Origin: Synechococcus sp. TMED19
GTDB lineage: Bacteria > Cyanobacteriota > Cyanobacteriia > PCC-6307 > Cyanobiaceae
Length of the DNA: 40,985 nt
Direction: 5' to 3'
Assembly (NCBI GenBank): GCA_002168155.1
Contig: NHBY01000039.1
Coordinates: 1-40,985, forward strand
Under the pieces are notes generated by a model. That model was not told the DNA's origin and made no database searches. It worked only from the letters and a program-made list of their open reading frames with translations. How positions within the stretch are numbered: position 1 is the first letter of the stretch; every line of letters starts with the position of its first letter. The position numbers and the translations under genes are program-made. Below are positions 1-8,571 of this stretch, in pieces.

Positions 1-12
1 TCAATCGGTCAA

Positions 13-97
13 CGGAGGGGGTGGGATTCGAACCCACGGAGGCTTTCACCTCGCCGGTTTTCAAGACCGGAGCCATCAACCACTCGACCACCCCTCC
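13..97 (-). tRNA. tRNA-Ser (anticodon UGA)
   Basis: Reverse complement reads GGAGGGGTGGTCGAGTGGTTGATGGCTCCGGTCTTGAAAACCGGCGAGGTGAAAGCCTCCGTGGGTTCGAATCCCACCCCCTCCG: 7-bp acceptor stem, anticodon loop CTTGAAA, long variable arm, T-arm GTGGGTTCGAATCCCAC. Confidence 0.96.
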
Positions 98-134
98 AAA
101 GAGGGCCGCGCAGTAGCTGCGCCGCCCTCGGATT

Positions 135-494
135 GTGCCACACCTGAACGAGAGCCCAGGCAGCCACAAAAGTCCCAGTCGCAGACTGGTCTTAATGAGA
201 CAGCGCGGCATGGTGGAAGTGATCGCCTCCCCGCTCATGGCCGTGCTGAGCACAGACTTCCTCGCCATCCGCACGCGGAAATTAGCGGAGATGATCCAGA
301 CCTTGCCTCAGTCAGCCTGCCCTGAGCACCAGCGTCACAGTTGCCGTGAACTACTCGATCAGCTCTGCAGCGCCATTGAGACGCTGAGCCTGAGTGAGCG
401 ACTCCCCGATCAGCCCTGCTTCGCCAATGGCAACAAGCACTTATCGGAGTCACATCCAGCTGGACCAGCTTCAACCAGCTCGCCTCGGTCATAG
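135..494 (+). CDS. hypothetical small protein (true start probably internal; 3' end antisense to nrdJ 3' end)
   Basis: ORF of 119 codons between the tRNA and nrdJ. The central part (MVEVIASPLMAVLSTDFLAIRTRKLAEMIQTL...) looks protein-like. No family recognised. Confidence 0.35.
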   Translation: MPHLNESPGSHKSPSRRLVLMRQRGMVEVIASPLMAVLSTDFLAIRTRKLAEMIQTLPQSACPEHQRHSCRELLDQLCSAIETLSLSERLPDQPCFANGNKHLSESHPAGPASTSSPRS

Positions 495-2764
495 CGCTGC
501 AAAGCTTCGAAAAAGTCACTGATGTTGCGGCGAGCCATCACCTCGGACTGAAGTCGCTCATAAGTGGCTTGATCGATCGGTTCAAACGGAAGTCGCGGGA
601 AGGTTGCATTGGCATCAAAGCGAGCCAGCAACGCTGCAGAGATATAGCCATCACCCTGCTCAATGGCCTGGTGAATGGCATCGGCCAAGGGCTCAATCTC
701 GTGCTCACGGAACTCAATTGTGGCTGAGGTGTTGTGGGCGGTGTAATGCTTCTGCACCTGCATATAGAAATCAAACTGGGCCAAGGCTGAGAAGTTATTG
801 ATATCAACCGCATCGGCACCGGGCAGGTTGGCCCAGCTCACCTCGGTGGGAATCTCCACCAGCCACTCCGTACAACGGGGATCAAAGGGATCATCCAGCA
901 GTCGGCCCTGCTCGTCCTTGTCGGACTGGGACGGCACGATCGTATAGCCGTAGTCCATACAGGCCAGGGCCACAGGATCATTTTTGCGGAAGGTGATGCG
1001 GCGGATGAAGCGCTGAGCTTTGGGGGGATGCCAGCCAGGAGCTGCACCAGTCAAAAGGCTCTTAGTACCGGCAGGCTGCACGGTGGTACAGCGGTTGGGA
1101 CGGCGTAGGCCGTGCTGGTCGCAGTAGGACCACACTGCCTCGTTGACGATTGATTTCCAACGGCTCAGGTACTCGGCCTCTTGGCGCTTGAACGCCTCGC
1201 CAGCCTCGGTGGCAGGGCGGCCGGCGGCCCACCACTCCAACCAGGAACTACCGAAGGCATGAACGAAGAAATCGAACAAGCCGGTGAAGCTCACGCCCAC
1301 GATTGGATCCCAGGCGCGGCTCTGGCGGTAGCGCTCCACTTCAAAGCGATGGTTCAACAGACAAGCGACCGAAAGACCGGCGGCCCTGAAGGCATCGGCC
1401 TGTCCGGCATGGTCCTCAGGATCAATGCGGTTGAGATGAACCTCAGCGAGATTGCAGTGGAAGTCAGCACCGAGAATCTCACCGCAGGGGTTTAGGCCAT
1501 AGCGACCAAGGCGGTGCTCCAGCTCGGCTGCACTGATGGGTCCGTGGTTGAGCTGAAGCCAATTGCCAGCTTCCTCGCGGCCCTGCTCGCAGTAGATGGA
1601 CTGGAACTCCTGGCGTAGCTCAGGGGTACTGAGCAGATCGGCGTTGGAACGAGCAATCGCCTCAGGGGCGAACTGAATCGCACCTTCGCCACACTGGAAT
1701 TGCTTATTGACGGCTTCCAACACAACCTCGCGACTGGGACGGGTGTGGAAGACACGTGTGTGGTTCGCCATACGGAGGGCATCGCGCTCCGGGTCAATAC
1801 GCCAGTTGCCCTCGCCGTCCTGCTGCCAGAGGTTCTCCTTCGCACCAGCTGCAGCGCTGTCCGAGGAGGCGAACTGACGCATGCCGGCGCTGCGGCGGAT
1901 ATTACCGGCCACGATCGTGACGGCAGCCTCATCGATCAGTAGGCAGCACTCAACCGAGGTGAGCTGGCGGCCATGGGCCTTGTTGAGGATCTGGGCCACC
2001 CGGCCATAGAGATCCTTGAGCTTGACCGGGTTGGCCATGCCCCCAAAGCCCTTGAGGGTTTCGCCAACGGGACGCACATCAGAGAGGTCGACATCCACCT
2101 CGATCGGACCGCTGAAACGCTCGTCGCTGCAAAGCTCCAACAGGAGCTGATAGCTGTCCACCCAGCCACGGCGGGTGTCGCCCACTTTCACCTTGACGTG
2201 ATGACCTTCAACGGTGTGAGTGGTGATCTCCTGGCGTAGCTCGGCGGGGGTGGCGCCGATATCTGTGACTGAGAGGATGCGCAGCTCATTGCGCACCGCG
2301 GGCAAACGCTCGATCAGGCGCGGCTCAATGATGGAGCCGGTGCCGCAACCCATCATCGCCAGGTCCATCATCAGACCGAAGGCTTCCCAGTCCACCAAGT
2401 TGGTGGAGGTGCAGTTGTAGGCACCGGAGAAATTGACGTTCTGCTCGATCCAGGGAGTCCCTCCGATCCACAGCCAGCGCCCGGAAGGCAGGGAAGTGAG
2501 CTGACGCTGCATACGACGCATCACGCCCACTTCTTCATCACTGAGGCCGCCAAGGCTCTGTAAACCAGCGAGGTTGCGGTCGCCGACCTGATGCCAGCTC
2601 TCGCGCCCAGCTGGGGTCTTGCGACTGTAGGTCCGGTAAAAAACAGGGTTAGCCGCCGGAGCGGTAGCCGGGAAGTCGGTCTGCAGCAGTGCAGCCGAGT
2701 TGGGCTCAGAAGCGGTGTTAGTCGCCGAGGAAGACGGCACAAGCAGGTCAGAAGATAGGGTCAC
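410..2764 (-). CDS. nrdJ: adenosylcobalamin-dependent (class II) ribonucleoside-triphosphate reductase
   Basis: 784 aa; class II RTPR-like motifs (NPCGEILG, TTVQPAGTKSLLTGAAPGWHPP, IEPLADAIHQAIEQG). GTG start at 2764. Confidence 0.92.
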   Translation of the reverse strand: MTLSSDLLVPSSSATNTASEPNSAALLQTDFPATAPAANPVFYRTYSRKTPAGRESWHQVGDRNLAGLQSLGGLSDEEVGVMRRMQRQLTSLPSGRWLWIGGTPWIEQNVNFSGAYNCTSTNLVDWEAFGLMMDLAMMGCGTGSIIEPRLIERLPAVRNELRILSVTDIGATPAELRQEITTHTVEGHHVKVKVGDTRRGWVDSYQLLLELCSDERFSGPIEVDVDLSDVRPVGETLKGFGGMANPVKLKDLYGRVAQILNKAHGRQLTSVECCLLIDEAAVTIVAGNIRRSAGMRQFASSDSAAAGAKENLWQQDGEGNWRIDPERDALRMANHTRVFHTRPSREVVLEAVNKQFQCGEGAIQFAPEAIARSNADLLSTPELRQEFQSIYCEQGREEAGNWLQLNHGPISAAELEHRLGRYGLNPCGEILGADFHCNLAEVHLNRIDPEDHAGQADAFRAAGLSVACLLNHRFEVERYRQSRAWDPIVGVSFTGLFDFFVHAFGSSWLEWWAAGRPATEAGEAFKRQEAEYLSRWKSIVNEAVWSYCDQHGLRRPNRCTTVQPAGTKSLLTGAAPGWHPPKAQRFIRRITFRKNDPVALACMDYGYTIVPSQSDKDEQGRLLDDPFDPRCTEWLVEIPTEVSWANLPGADAVDINNFSALAQFDFYMQVQKHYTAHNTSATIEFREHEIEPLADAIHQAIEQGDGYISAALLARFDANATFPRLPFEPIDQATYERLQSEVMARRNISDFFEALQRYDRGELVEAGPAGCDSDKCLLPLAKQG

Positions 2765-2767
2765 CGA

Positions 2768-2783
2768 GCACTAGATCTAGTAT
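2768..2783. promoter_or_regulatory. putative NrdR box upstream of nrdJ
   Basis: gcACTAGATCTAGTat contains the perfect 12-bp palindrome ACTAGATCTAGT and agrees with the recalled NrdR-box consensus acaCwAtATaTwGtgt at 12/16 positions, including all strongly conserved ones. It lies directly upstream of the nrdJ start. Confidence 0.45.
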
Positions 2784-2920
2784 GTGGAGGGAAGCTAATA
2801 CGCCATAGGCGGCGGTAGAGAAAAAATGCCGGCCACGGATCTGACCATCGATACCGACGCCTTCGGCGCACCACCGCTAGGCGAATCCTTGCTAGATCGC
2901 TGAGGCCTGACCCAGCCCCG

Positions 2921-3601
2921 ATGGCTCGCTTTCAAACGCTGCTGGAAGCCCTCAACCAGATGCGCCTATTGGCGGATGTGAGACGCAGCCACGGAGATCT
3001 CGAGGACATCGCAGATCTGGTGGATAGCTTCATTGAGACCCCACAAATGGAGGCCTGTCTGGCGAGGGTGCGGCAGTTGCCCTCGGTGGCGGCACTGATG
3101 GACGAGCGCTACCACCCGCTTCAACCGGATATCGAGAAGCTGCAGCAGCTGCCGAACACAACCCTGGGGGGGCGTTACGCGCGGCTGATCCGGCAACAGG
3201 GCTACGACCCGGAATTCTTCCGCCCACGCCCTGTGGAAAGTGAGGGTCAGTGGCTTACTCAGCGGGTGGCCACGACCCATGACATTCACCATGTCGTAAG
3301 CGGCTTCAGCACCCGCCGCGAGGGTGAGAGCGGCGTACTGGCAATCACCGCCAGTCAAATCGGCTTTCCTGCCTACGTGATGCTCAACAGCGCTGCTGTC
3401 CTGGCCAGCTTCCGACTCGAGCCTCAGCACCATGGCGACATCAGTCAGGCGATCAGCCACGGGGTGAGCATCGGCTTTCGGGCTCAGCCCCTAATCGGTG
3501 CGCGATGGGAGGAGGGCTGGGAGAAACCTCTCGATGACTGGCGCCTGGAGCTGGGCATCGACAACCCAGCAGATAAAGCCAGCTATGGCCTGGATCAGTA
3601 A
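2921..3601 (+). CDS. Coq4-family protein
   Basis: 226 aa with HDIHHVVSGFSTRREGE, an exact match to the Coq4 metal-binding motif HDxxHx11E, plus Coq4-like overall layout. Confidence 0.85.
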   Translation: MARFQTLLEALNQMRLLADVRRSHGDLEDIADLVDSFIETPQMEACLARVRQLPSVAALMDERYHPLQPDIEKLQQLPNTTLGGRYARLIRQQGYDPEFFRPRPVESEGQWLTQRVATTHDIHHVVSGFSTRREGESGVLAITASQIGFPAYVMLNSAAVLASFRLEPQHHGDISQAISHGVSIGFRAQPLIGARWEEGWEKPLDDWRLELGIDNPADKASYGLDQ

Positions 3602-3909
3602 TTCAGCAGGCGAATCCGGAAGCGGGCCAGTTGCTCAGCCTGCTGAGGTTCCTCCTGCAGAAATGGATGCTCGGCCAGGGATTGCATCACCAGTGCAAAC
3701 TTGGCCTCACAATCAAGGCCATGGCCAGGTTGCTGCCGCTCGAAGCTTTCCCAGGCGTCGGAAAAAGCCATTGCAAAGCCATCAGGGTTGTTGAACACCT
3801 GGCCTGCTGAAGGCAGTCGATCCGGATCCGGCAGTGGCACGGCAACGGTGGAGCTGGATTGCAGATTACGGAGTGGGAAGCTGGAGCCCCCTCCCGAGGC
3901 CAACGCCAT
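3595..3909 (-). CDS. hypothetical protein filling the gap between the Coq4 gene and prfC (start uncertain; GTG at 3840 is an alternative)
   Basis: ORF fits exactly between neighbours. C-terminal part [49 protein letters not shown] looks like a real folded protein. Stop overlaps the Coq4 gene 3' end. Confidence 0.6.
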   Translation of the reverse strand: MALASGGGSSFPLRNLQSSSTVAVPLPDPDRLPSAGQVFNNPDGFAMAFSDAWESFERQQPGHGLDCEAKFALVMQSLAEHPFLQEEPQQAEQLARFRIRLLNY

Positions 3910-5545
3910 GGCGAACAGCCCGCCGGATCTGCCAGCCGCAGATATAGGGGAGGCCGTCTCAAGGCGACGGAATTTCGCGATCATTTCCCACCCCGACGCG
4001 GGCAAGACCACCCTCACGGAAAAACTGCTGCTTTACGGCGGTGCGATCCAGCAAGCCGGTGCGGTCAAGGCCCGCGGCGAACAGCGGCGCGTCACCTCAG
4101 ACTGGATGGAGATTGAAAAGCAGCGGGGCATCTCCATCACCTCCACGGTGCTGCAGTTCGATTACCAGGGGAACACCATCAACCTGCTGGACACCCCAGG
4201 CCACCAGGACTTCTCCGAGGACACGTACAGAACTCTGGCGGCCGCCGATAACGCGGTGATGCTCGAGGACGCAGCCAAGGGCCTAGAGCCTCAGACCCGC
4301 AAGTTGTTTGAGGTCTGCCGCATGCGCCAGATCCCAATTTTTACCTTCATCAACAAGATGGATCGGCCAGGCCGCGAGCCGCTGGAGCTCCTTGATGAGA
4401 TTGAGAAGGAACTTGATCTGGTGCCGTGGGCGGTGAACTGGCCGATCGGCAGTGGGGAGAACTTCCGCGGGGTGATCGATCGGCGCAGCCGCCAAGTCAC
4501 CCTGTTTGAACGGGCCGAACGGGGTCGCCAGGCCAGCGAACAACAGCTCAGCGCCGATGACCCCGCCCTACGGGAACTGGTGGAGAACGAACTGCTGGAT
4601 ACCGCCCTGGAGGAGCTGGAACTACTAGAAGGAGCCGGCGCTGAGCTGGACCTGGAGCTGGTCCATGCCGGCGAACTGACGCCGGTATTTTTCGGCAGTG
4701 CCATGACCAACTTTGGCGTGCGCCCGTTCCTGGATGCCTTCCTTGAACTGGCTCAGAAGCCAATAGCCCGCCAGAGCATCGATGGCCTGATCGATCCTCT
4801 GCGTCCAGAGTTCAGCGGCTTCGTTTTCAAGCTCCAGGCCAACATGGACACCCGTCACCGCGACCGGGTGGCTTTTGTACGCGTCTGCTCCGGCAAGTTC
4901 GAGAAGGACATGACCGTGCAGCATGCCCGCAGCGGCCGTGCCATCCGCTTATCACGGCCCCAGAAGCTCTTCGGCCAGGACCGCATGGTGGTCGACGAGG
5001 CTTACCCAGGGGACGTAATCGGCCTCAACAATCCCGGAATGTTCGCCATCGGCGACACCCTCTATATCGGTCAGAAGGTGGAATACGAAGGCATCCCTTG
5101 CTTCAGCCCGGAAATCTTCGCTTGGTTGCGAAACCCCAACCCTTCAGCCTTCAAGAACTTCCGCAAGGGGGTCAACGAATTGCGTGAGGAGGGTGCGGTG
5201 CAGATCCTCTACGACACCGACCAAAGCAAGCGGGATCCGATCCTGGCCGCCGTCGGTCAGCTACAGCTGGAAGTGGTGCAGCACCGCCTGGAGAACGAAT
5301 ACGGCGTGCCCACCCGGCTGGAACCACTCGGTTTTGCCGTAGCGCGCTGGGTCAGCGGCGGCTGGAGCGAGCTCGAGAAGGTTGGGCGCATCTTTAACTG
5401 CAAGACCGTTCGTGATGCCTGGGATCGCCCAGTGCTGCTGTTCAAGAACAACTGGAACCTGAACCAACTCAACGAGGATCACCCCGATCTGGAGCTGGCC
5501 TCCGTGGCGCCGGTGGTCAGCGGAAGCGAACCGATCAGCCTTTGA
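3908..5545 (+). CDS. prfC: peptide chain release factor 3
   Basis: Translational GTPase with [29 protein letters not shown] and INKMDR motifs; RF3-type domain order. ATG at 3908 preferred over the upstream 3701 ORF start. Confidence 0.94.
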   Translation: MANSPPDLPAADIGEAVSRRRNFAIISHPDAGKTTLTEKLLLYGGAIQQAGAVKARGEQRRVTSDWMEIEKQRGISITSTVLQFDYQGNTINLLDTPGHQDFSEDTYRTLAAADNAVMLEDAAKGLEPQTRKLFEVCRMRQIPIFTFINKMDRPGREPLELLDEIEKELDLVPWAVNWPIGSGENFRGVIDRRSRQVTLFERAERGRQASEQQLSADDPALRELVENELLDTALEELELLEGAGAELDLELVHAGELTPVFFGSAMTNFGVRPFLDAFLELAQKPIARQSIDGLIDPLRPEFSGFVFKLQANMDTRHRDRVAFVRVCSGKFEKDMTVQHARSGRAIRLSRPQKLFGQDRMVVDEAYPGDVIGLNNPGMFAIGDTLYIGQKVEYEGIPCFSPEIFAWLRNPNPSAFKNFRKGVNELREEGAVQILYDTDQSKRDPILAAVGQLQLEVVQHRLENEYGVPTRLEPLGFAVARWVSGGWSELEKVGRIFNCKTVRDAWDRPVLLFKNNWNLNQLNEDHPDLELASVAPVVSGSEPISL

Positions 5546-5597
5546 GCCACAGCGAAGCGGCAAGCTCGCCAAGATGAAGGGACTGCCTGCTTCTGCC

Positions 5598-5837
5598 ATG
5601 GCCACCCAATGGTGGGTGCGGCCCCGTTTTGATGGCGGCTGCGACTATGTCCGCTTACGCCTTAGCGGTGCCAAGCCTGCTGATCCAAGCGACAGCATCG
5701 AATGGATCGAAGGATCTCACCTGCCTCCTCAGATGCCCCTACTCAAGCGTCGTCTCTGGGTGAGCGCTGAACTAGCCCAACACCGGCAACAGCAACTACA
5801 GGCCTGTGGCTTTGAGCCAAGCAAACCGGTGTTCTAA
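5598..5837 (+). CDS. conserved-looking hypothetical small protein
   Basis: MATQWWVRPRFDGGCDYVRLRLSGAK...; ORF between prfC and the CPP1-like gene. Upstream start at 5574 is possible. Confidence 0.6.
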   Translation: MATQWWVRPRFDGGCDYVRLRLSGAKPADPSDSIEWIEGSHLPPQMPLLKRRLWVSAELAQHRQQQLQACGFEPSKPVF

Positions 5838-5889
5838 CTCTCAGCTGATATCACCAACAGCCGATACGCTTGCCAAAACACTTGCCCCC

Positions 5890-6564
5890 GTGGCCCAGGC
5901 ACCTCCCCCCGCTGACCCCGACAGCAACGATCCCTATCAGCGGTTGGGCATTACTGCCGACGCCAGCTTTGAAACCGTGCAACGCGCAAAGCAGGAACGC
6001 TTAAGCGAGCTGACCGCTGATGATCCTCAGGCCAAAGCCAAGGTGGAGGCCGCCTATGACGCCGTGCTGATGCAAAGGCTGAAGGATCGACAGCTGGGCC
6101 AACTCACCGGGGCAGCTGCGAGCGCCTCAAAGATTGAGGCCAGCGCTGGGGCCAGTGAGGCCTCCAAAGGGCTGCCAAAGTTACCCGCGATGCCTTCGCT
6201 GCCTGCTGCCAAGCTCGATCTGCAGTGGCCGCAGCTGAGCCTGGCAGAAGGACCCCAGCTCTGGCAGCCCCTAGCCGGCCATGGCGCTGTACTGGCCGGA
6301 GTGCTGCTACTTGGCACACAGCCAGGTTTACCGGAATTATTGCTTTCTCTGGCGGCCCTGATCACCATTGCCAGTCTGCAGCGCCGCCGAAGCCGCTTCT
6401 TCAAGGCTGTGGGCTTCACTCTGCTGGCCTTGATCGCCGGCACGTTGATCGGCGGCTTATTTAGCGCCTCGGTGCAGGGACTGGCCCTACCCCTGAGCGT
6501 CAACCAGCTGGCGGCCGTGCCGACGGTGCTGCTGCTCGCCGCACTAGCGGTCCTGCTGGACTGA
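5890..6564 (+). CDS. CPP1-like (J-like) chaperone family membrane protein
   Basis: DPYQRLGITADASFETVQRAKQERLSEL...KVEAAYDAVLMQRLKDRQ is J-domain-like without HPD, followed by hydrophobic C-terminal segments. GTG start at 5890 chosen inside ORF 5806..6564. Confidence 0.75.
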   Translation: MAQAPPPADPDSNDPYQRLGITADASFETVQRAKQERLSELTADDPQAKAKVEAAYDAVLMQRLKDRQLGQLTGAAASASKIEASAGASEASKGLPKLPAMPSLPAAKLDLQWPQLSLAEGPQLWQPLAGHGAVLAGVLLLGTQPGLPELLLSLAALITIASLQRRRSRFFKAVGFTLLALIAGTLIGGLFSASVQGLALPLSVNQLAAVPTVLLLAALAVLLD

Positions 6565-7395
6565 AGCGGTCATTGCCGGCTTGGCATCAATGCCATAGGG
6601 GCCATCGATGCTGATGCCGCAGCGTTTGGCGGCCACATCCCAAGCTCGATCAAATCGCTCCCAGCGGAAGCTTCGTGGATCCCTGCGGCTGTGGCTGCGA
6701 TCAACCGATTCATGGGTCGTGATGCGCCGCATCGGAATGCCCCAACGCAGCTGCCAAATCAACACGTGTTCGGCCAACCGCAAGTATTGGGACTTGCTGT
6801 ATCCGCCGTGGGCATCGTCATCGCCACGTCCGTCTTCAGGACTCTCCAAGCTGATATGAAGGGCCACATTGTTCAGTGAACCGCCCGCCAGGGGTGTTGT
6901 GGCCGGATGATGACGGATGGTGGCATCACCCCAAGCACTCCAACCCGCCCCGAAGGCCCGGTTGAGATCAGGCACGAGCCGGTAAGCCGTTCCGTTGCGA
7001 TCCAACAGCAGGTGATAACTGGCCTGATCCGCATCACGGGGGTGAGGGGTCTGGAAGAAGTGGAGGGTGTCCTCAAGAGACAGCACGGTCTCGTGCACAA
7101 CCACCAACGAAGGCTGATCCGGCACCAGCCCACCGGAGGAATCGGTAGGCCGGCGCACTCCAAAATTGGTGGGATCTGCAGGGGTGTCACGCTCACGTAT
7201 GCCCAGAAGCTCAGCGCATCGCTCGGCGGCATGAGGATTGGGACTCAGGAGCGGCTGCAGCCCATCTCCTTGGGCGATCGGCTCCGGAGATTCAACGGGA
7301 AGATCGGGGAACTGTTGCTGGAAAAACCAAAAACCTGACACCGAGCCTGCACCCAGCAGCAAGCCTGCAAGGCACCACAACAGTGATCGGGGCAT
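6544..7395 (-). CDS. N-acetylmuramoyl-L-alanine amidase (Amidase_2-like), membrane anchored or exported
   Basis: Hydrophobic N-terminus MPRSLLWCLAGLLLGAGSVSGFWFF; amidase features VVVHETVLSLEDTLHFFQ, SYHLLLDRNGTAYRLVPDLNRAFGAG, TTHESVDRSHSRRDPRSF. ATG at 7395 preferred. Confidence 0.8.
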   Translation of the reverse strand: MPRSLLWCLAGLLLGAGSVSGFWFFQQQFPDLPVESPEPIAQGDGLQPLLSPNPHAAERCAELLGIRERDTPADPTNFGVRRPTDSSGGLVPDQPSLVVVHETVLSLEDTLHFFQTPHPRDADQASYHLLLDRNGTAYRLVPDLNRAFGAGWSAWGDATIRHHPATTPLAGGSLNNVALHISLESPEDGRGDDDAHGGYSKSQYLRLAEHVLIWQLRWGIPMRRITTHESVDRSHSRRDPRSFRWERFDRAWDVAAKRCGISIDGPYGIDAKPAMTASVQQDR

Positions 7396-7991
7396 CAGCC
7401 CTGGGCAGAGCGATACAGACCCTGCAATAGAACAGCCGCCAAGGGCAACCACAACCCCAGCAGCCACCAGCTCAGTAATGCAGCCAGAAGGGTCAGGCCC
7501 CAAAGCAACAAAAGACTGGGCAACAAACGCCGCCAGTGGCGGCGTATAAGCACGGTGCTGCTCGCCATCACCTCCCACGCCTCACCGCCTTGATCGACAA
7601 GCAGTGGAAGGGAGAAGCTCCAGAACAGCAGGAGCATGAGCCCAGGCAAGACGAACGCCAGTCCAGCCAGAGCGATGAGGCTGCCCATCAGCAAGGGGAG
7701 CAGCAGCAACGGCAGGGGTGCTCGCTTTAGTGGGGTAAGAAATCCACGCCAAGAAAACTGCCAGGGGTCCAGGCTCCTTTCGCTGAGCGCCAACAGGCCA
7801 GCGACGGCGACGGTCAAACCAATGAGCTGAACAGCAACCTGCAGGAGCAGGGGTAGAGGCAGCCAGGACGCCAGCTGCAGGGCGAAAGTCCAACCCAAGG
7901 ACCAGCTAGCCAGTTGAAGCGGTGCTTGAGCAACTTGAGCTACAGCCCGCTGCAGAGCCTGCAGGGGAAGCCGGAGCGGGGCGGCGGTCAT
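7395..7991 (-). CDS. hypothetical integral membrane protein
   Basis: 198 aa, several hydrophobic helices. Its TGA overlaps the amidase ATG, suggesting translational coupling. Confidence 0.75.
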   Translation of the reverse strand: MTAAPLRLPLQALQRAVAQVAQAPLQLASWSLGWTFALQLASWLPLPLLLQVAVQLIGLTVAVAGLLALSERSLDPWQFSWRGFLTPLKRAPLPLLLLPLLMGSLIALAGLAFVLPGLMLLLFWSFSLPLLVDQGGEAWEVMASSTVLIRRHWRRLLPSLLLLWGLTLLAALLSWWLLGLWLPLAAVLLQGLYRSAQG

Positions 7992-8063
7992 CGACGGCGA
8001 TTTAATTCATTAAACGTAGAAACTGCAGACCGCTGCGCCAGAAACTGTTACCAAACGCGTAGC

Positions 8064-8552
8064 TCAAGGCTCGCGATAGATCACGCGGCCACGCTCATCA
8101 CTGCCCACAAGCAACAGATCGGCATGCTGCATCCGATCCAGTTCGGCACGAACCGCGTCCAGTTGAGCCAGCCCGGGTGGCTGAATCGTCAGCAGGGCAT
8201 CGTTAAGGCTGAACCCCCCCTCACCGCTGCGGCGGGCCAGCAGCAGCAGCTGGCGGTCCAATGGTTCGGGCTCACCCTGCTGGTTGCGAGCCCGCTCCAA
8301 CAGGGTGGGGGCATTGGCATGGCCTACAAGGCCAGGGATCAAAAACAGATCGACCAGGGTGCCGATCCCCAGAAAACCAAAGGTGAATAGATAGATCACC
8401 CCGCTGAGGGGCCGCCGGTTGTAAATGCGCTGCACGCCGCAGACCCCCACCAGCGAAAGACACCAAAGCAAATAGGAAACATCGACGCGCCGGAGCTGAG
8501 CGCGGTTGGGGGACGACGTAGTCGGCACGCTCAGACTGCGTAGGATCCCCAT
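8064..8552 (-). CDS. TM2 domain-containing membrane protein
   Basis: YLLWCLSLVGVCGVQRIYNRRPLSGVIYLFTFGFLGIGTLVDLFLIP matches TM2 domain organisation. Start uncertain within ORF 8064..8699. Confidence 0.75.
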   Translation of the reverse strand: MGILRSLSVPTTSSPNRAQLRRVDVSYLLWCLSLVGVCGVQRIYNRRPLSGVIYLFTFGFLGIGTLVDLFLIPGLVGHANAPTLLERARNQQGEPEPLDRQLLLLARRSGEGGFSLNDALLTIQPPGLAQLDAVRAELDRMQHADLLLVGSDERGRVIYREP

Positions 8553-8571
8553 TCTCAACGGATTCGAACCG

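Noticed and set aside
410-2764. Intein in the ribonucleotide reductase
   Set aside because: Protein length (784 aa) and continuous RTPR motifs leave no room for an intein.
2765-2920. Possible cobalamin riboswitch upstream of B12-dependent nrdJ
   Set aside because: No recognisable B12 box or long structured leader in this short intergenic region.
3701-3907. N-terminal extension of prfC (69 aa)
   Set aside because: RF3 homology begins just after the internal ATG at 3908; the upstream part is low-complexity and overlaps an opposing likely gene.
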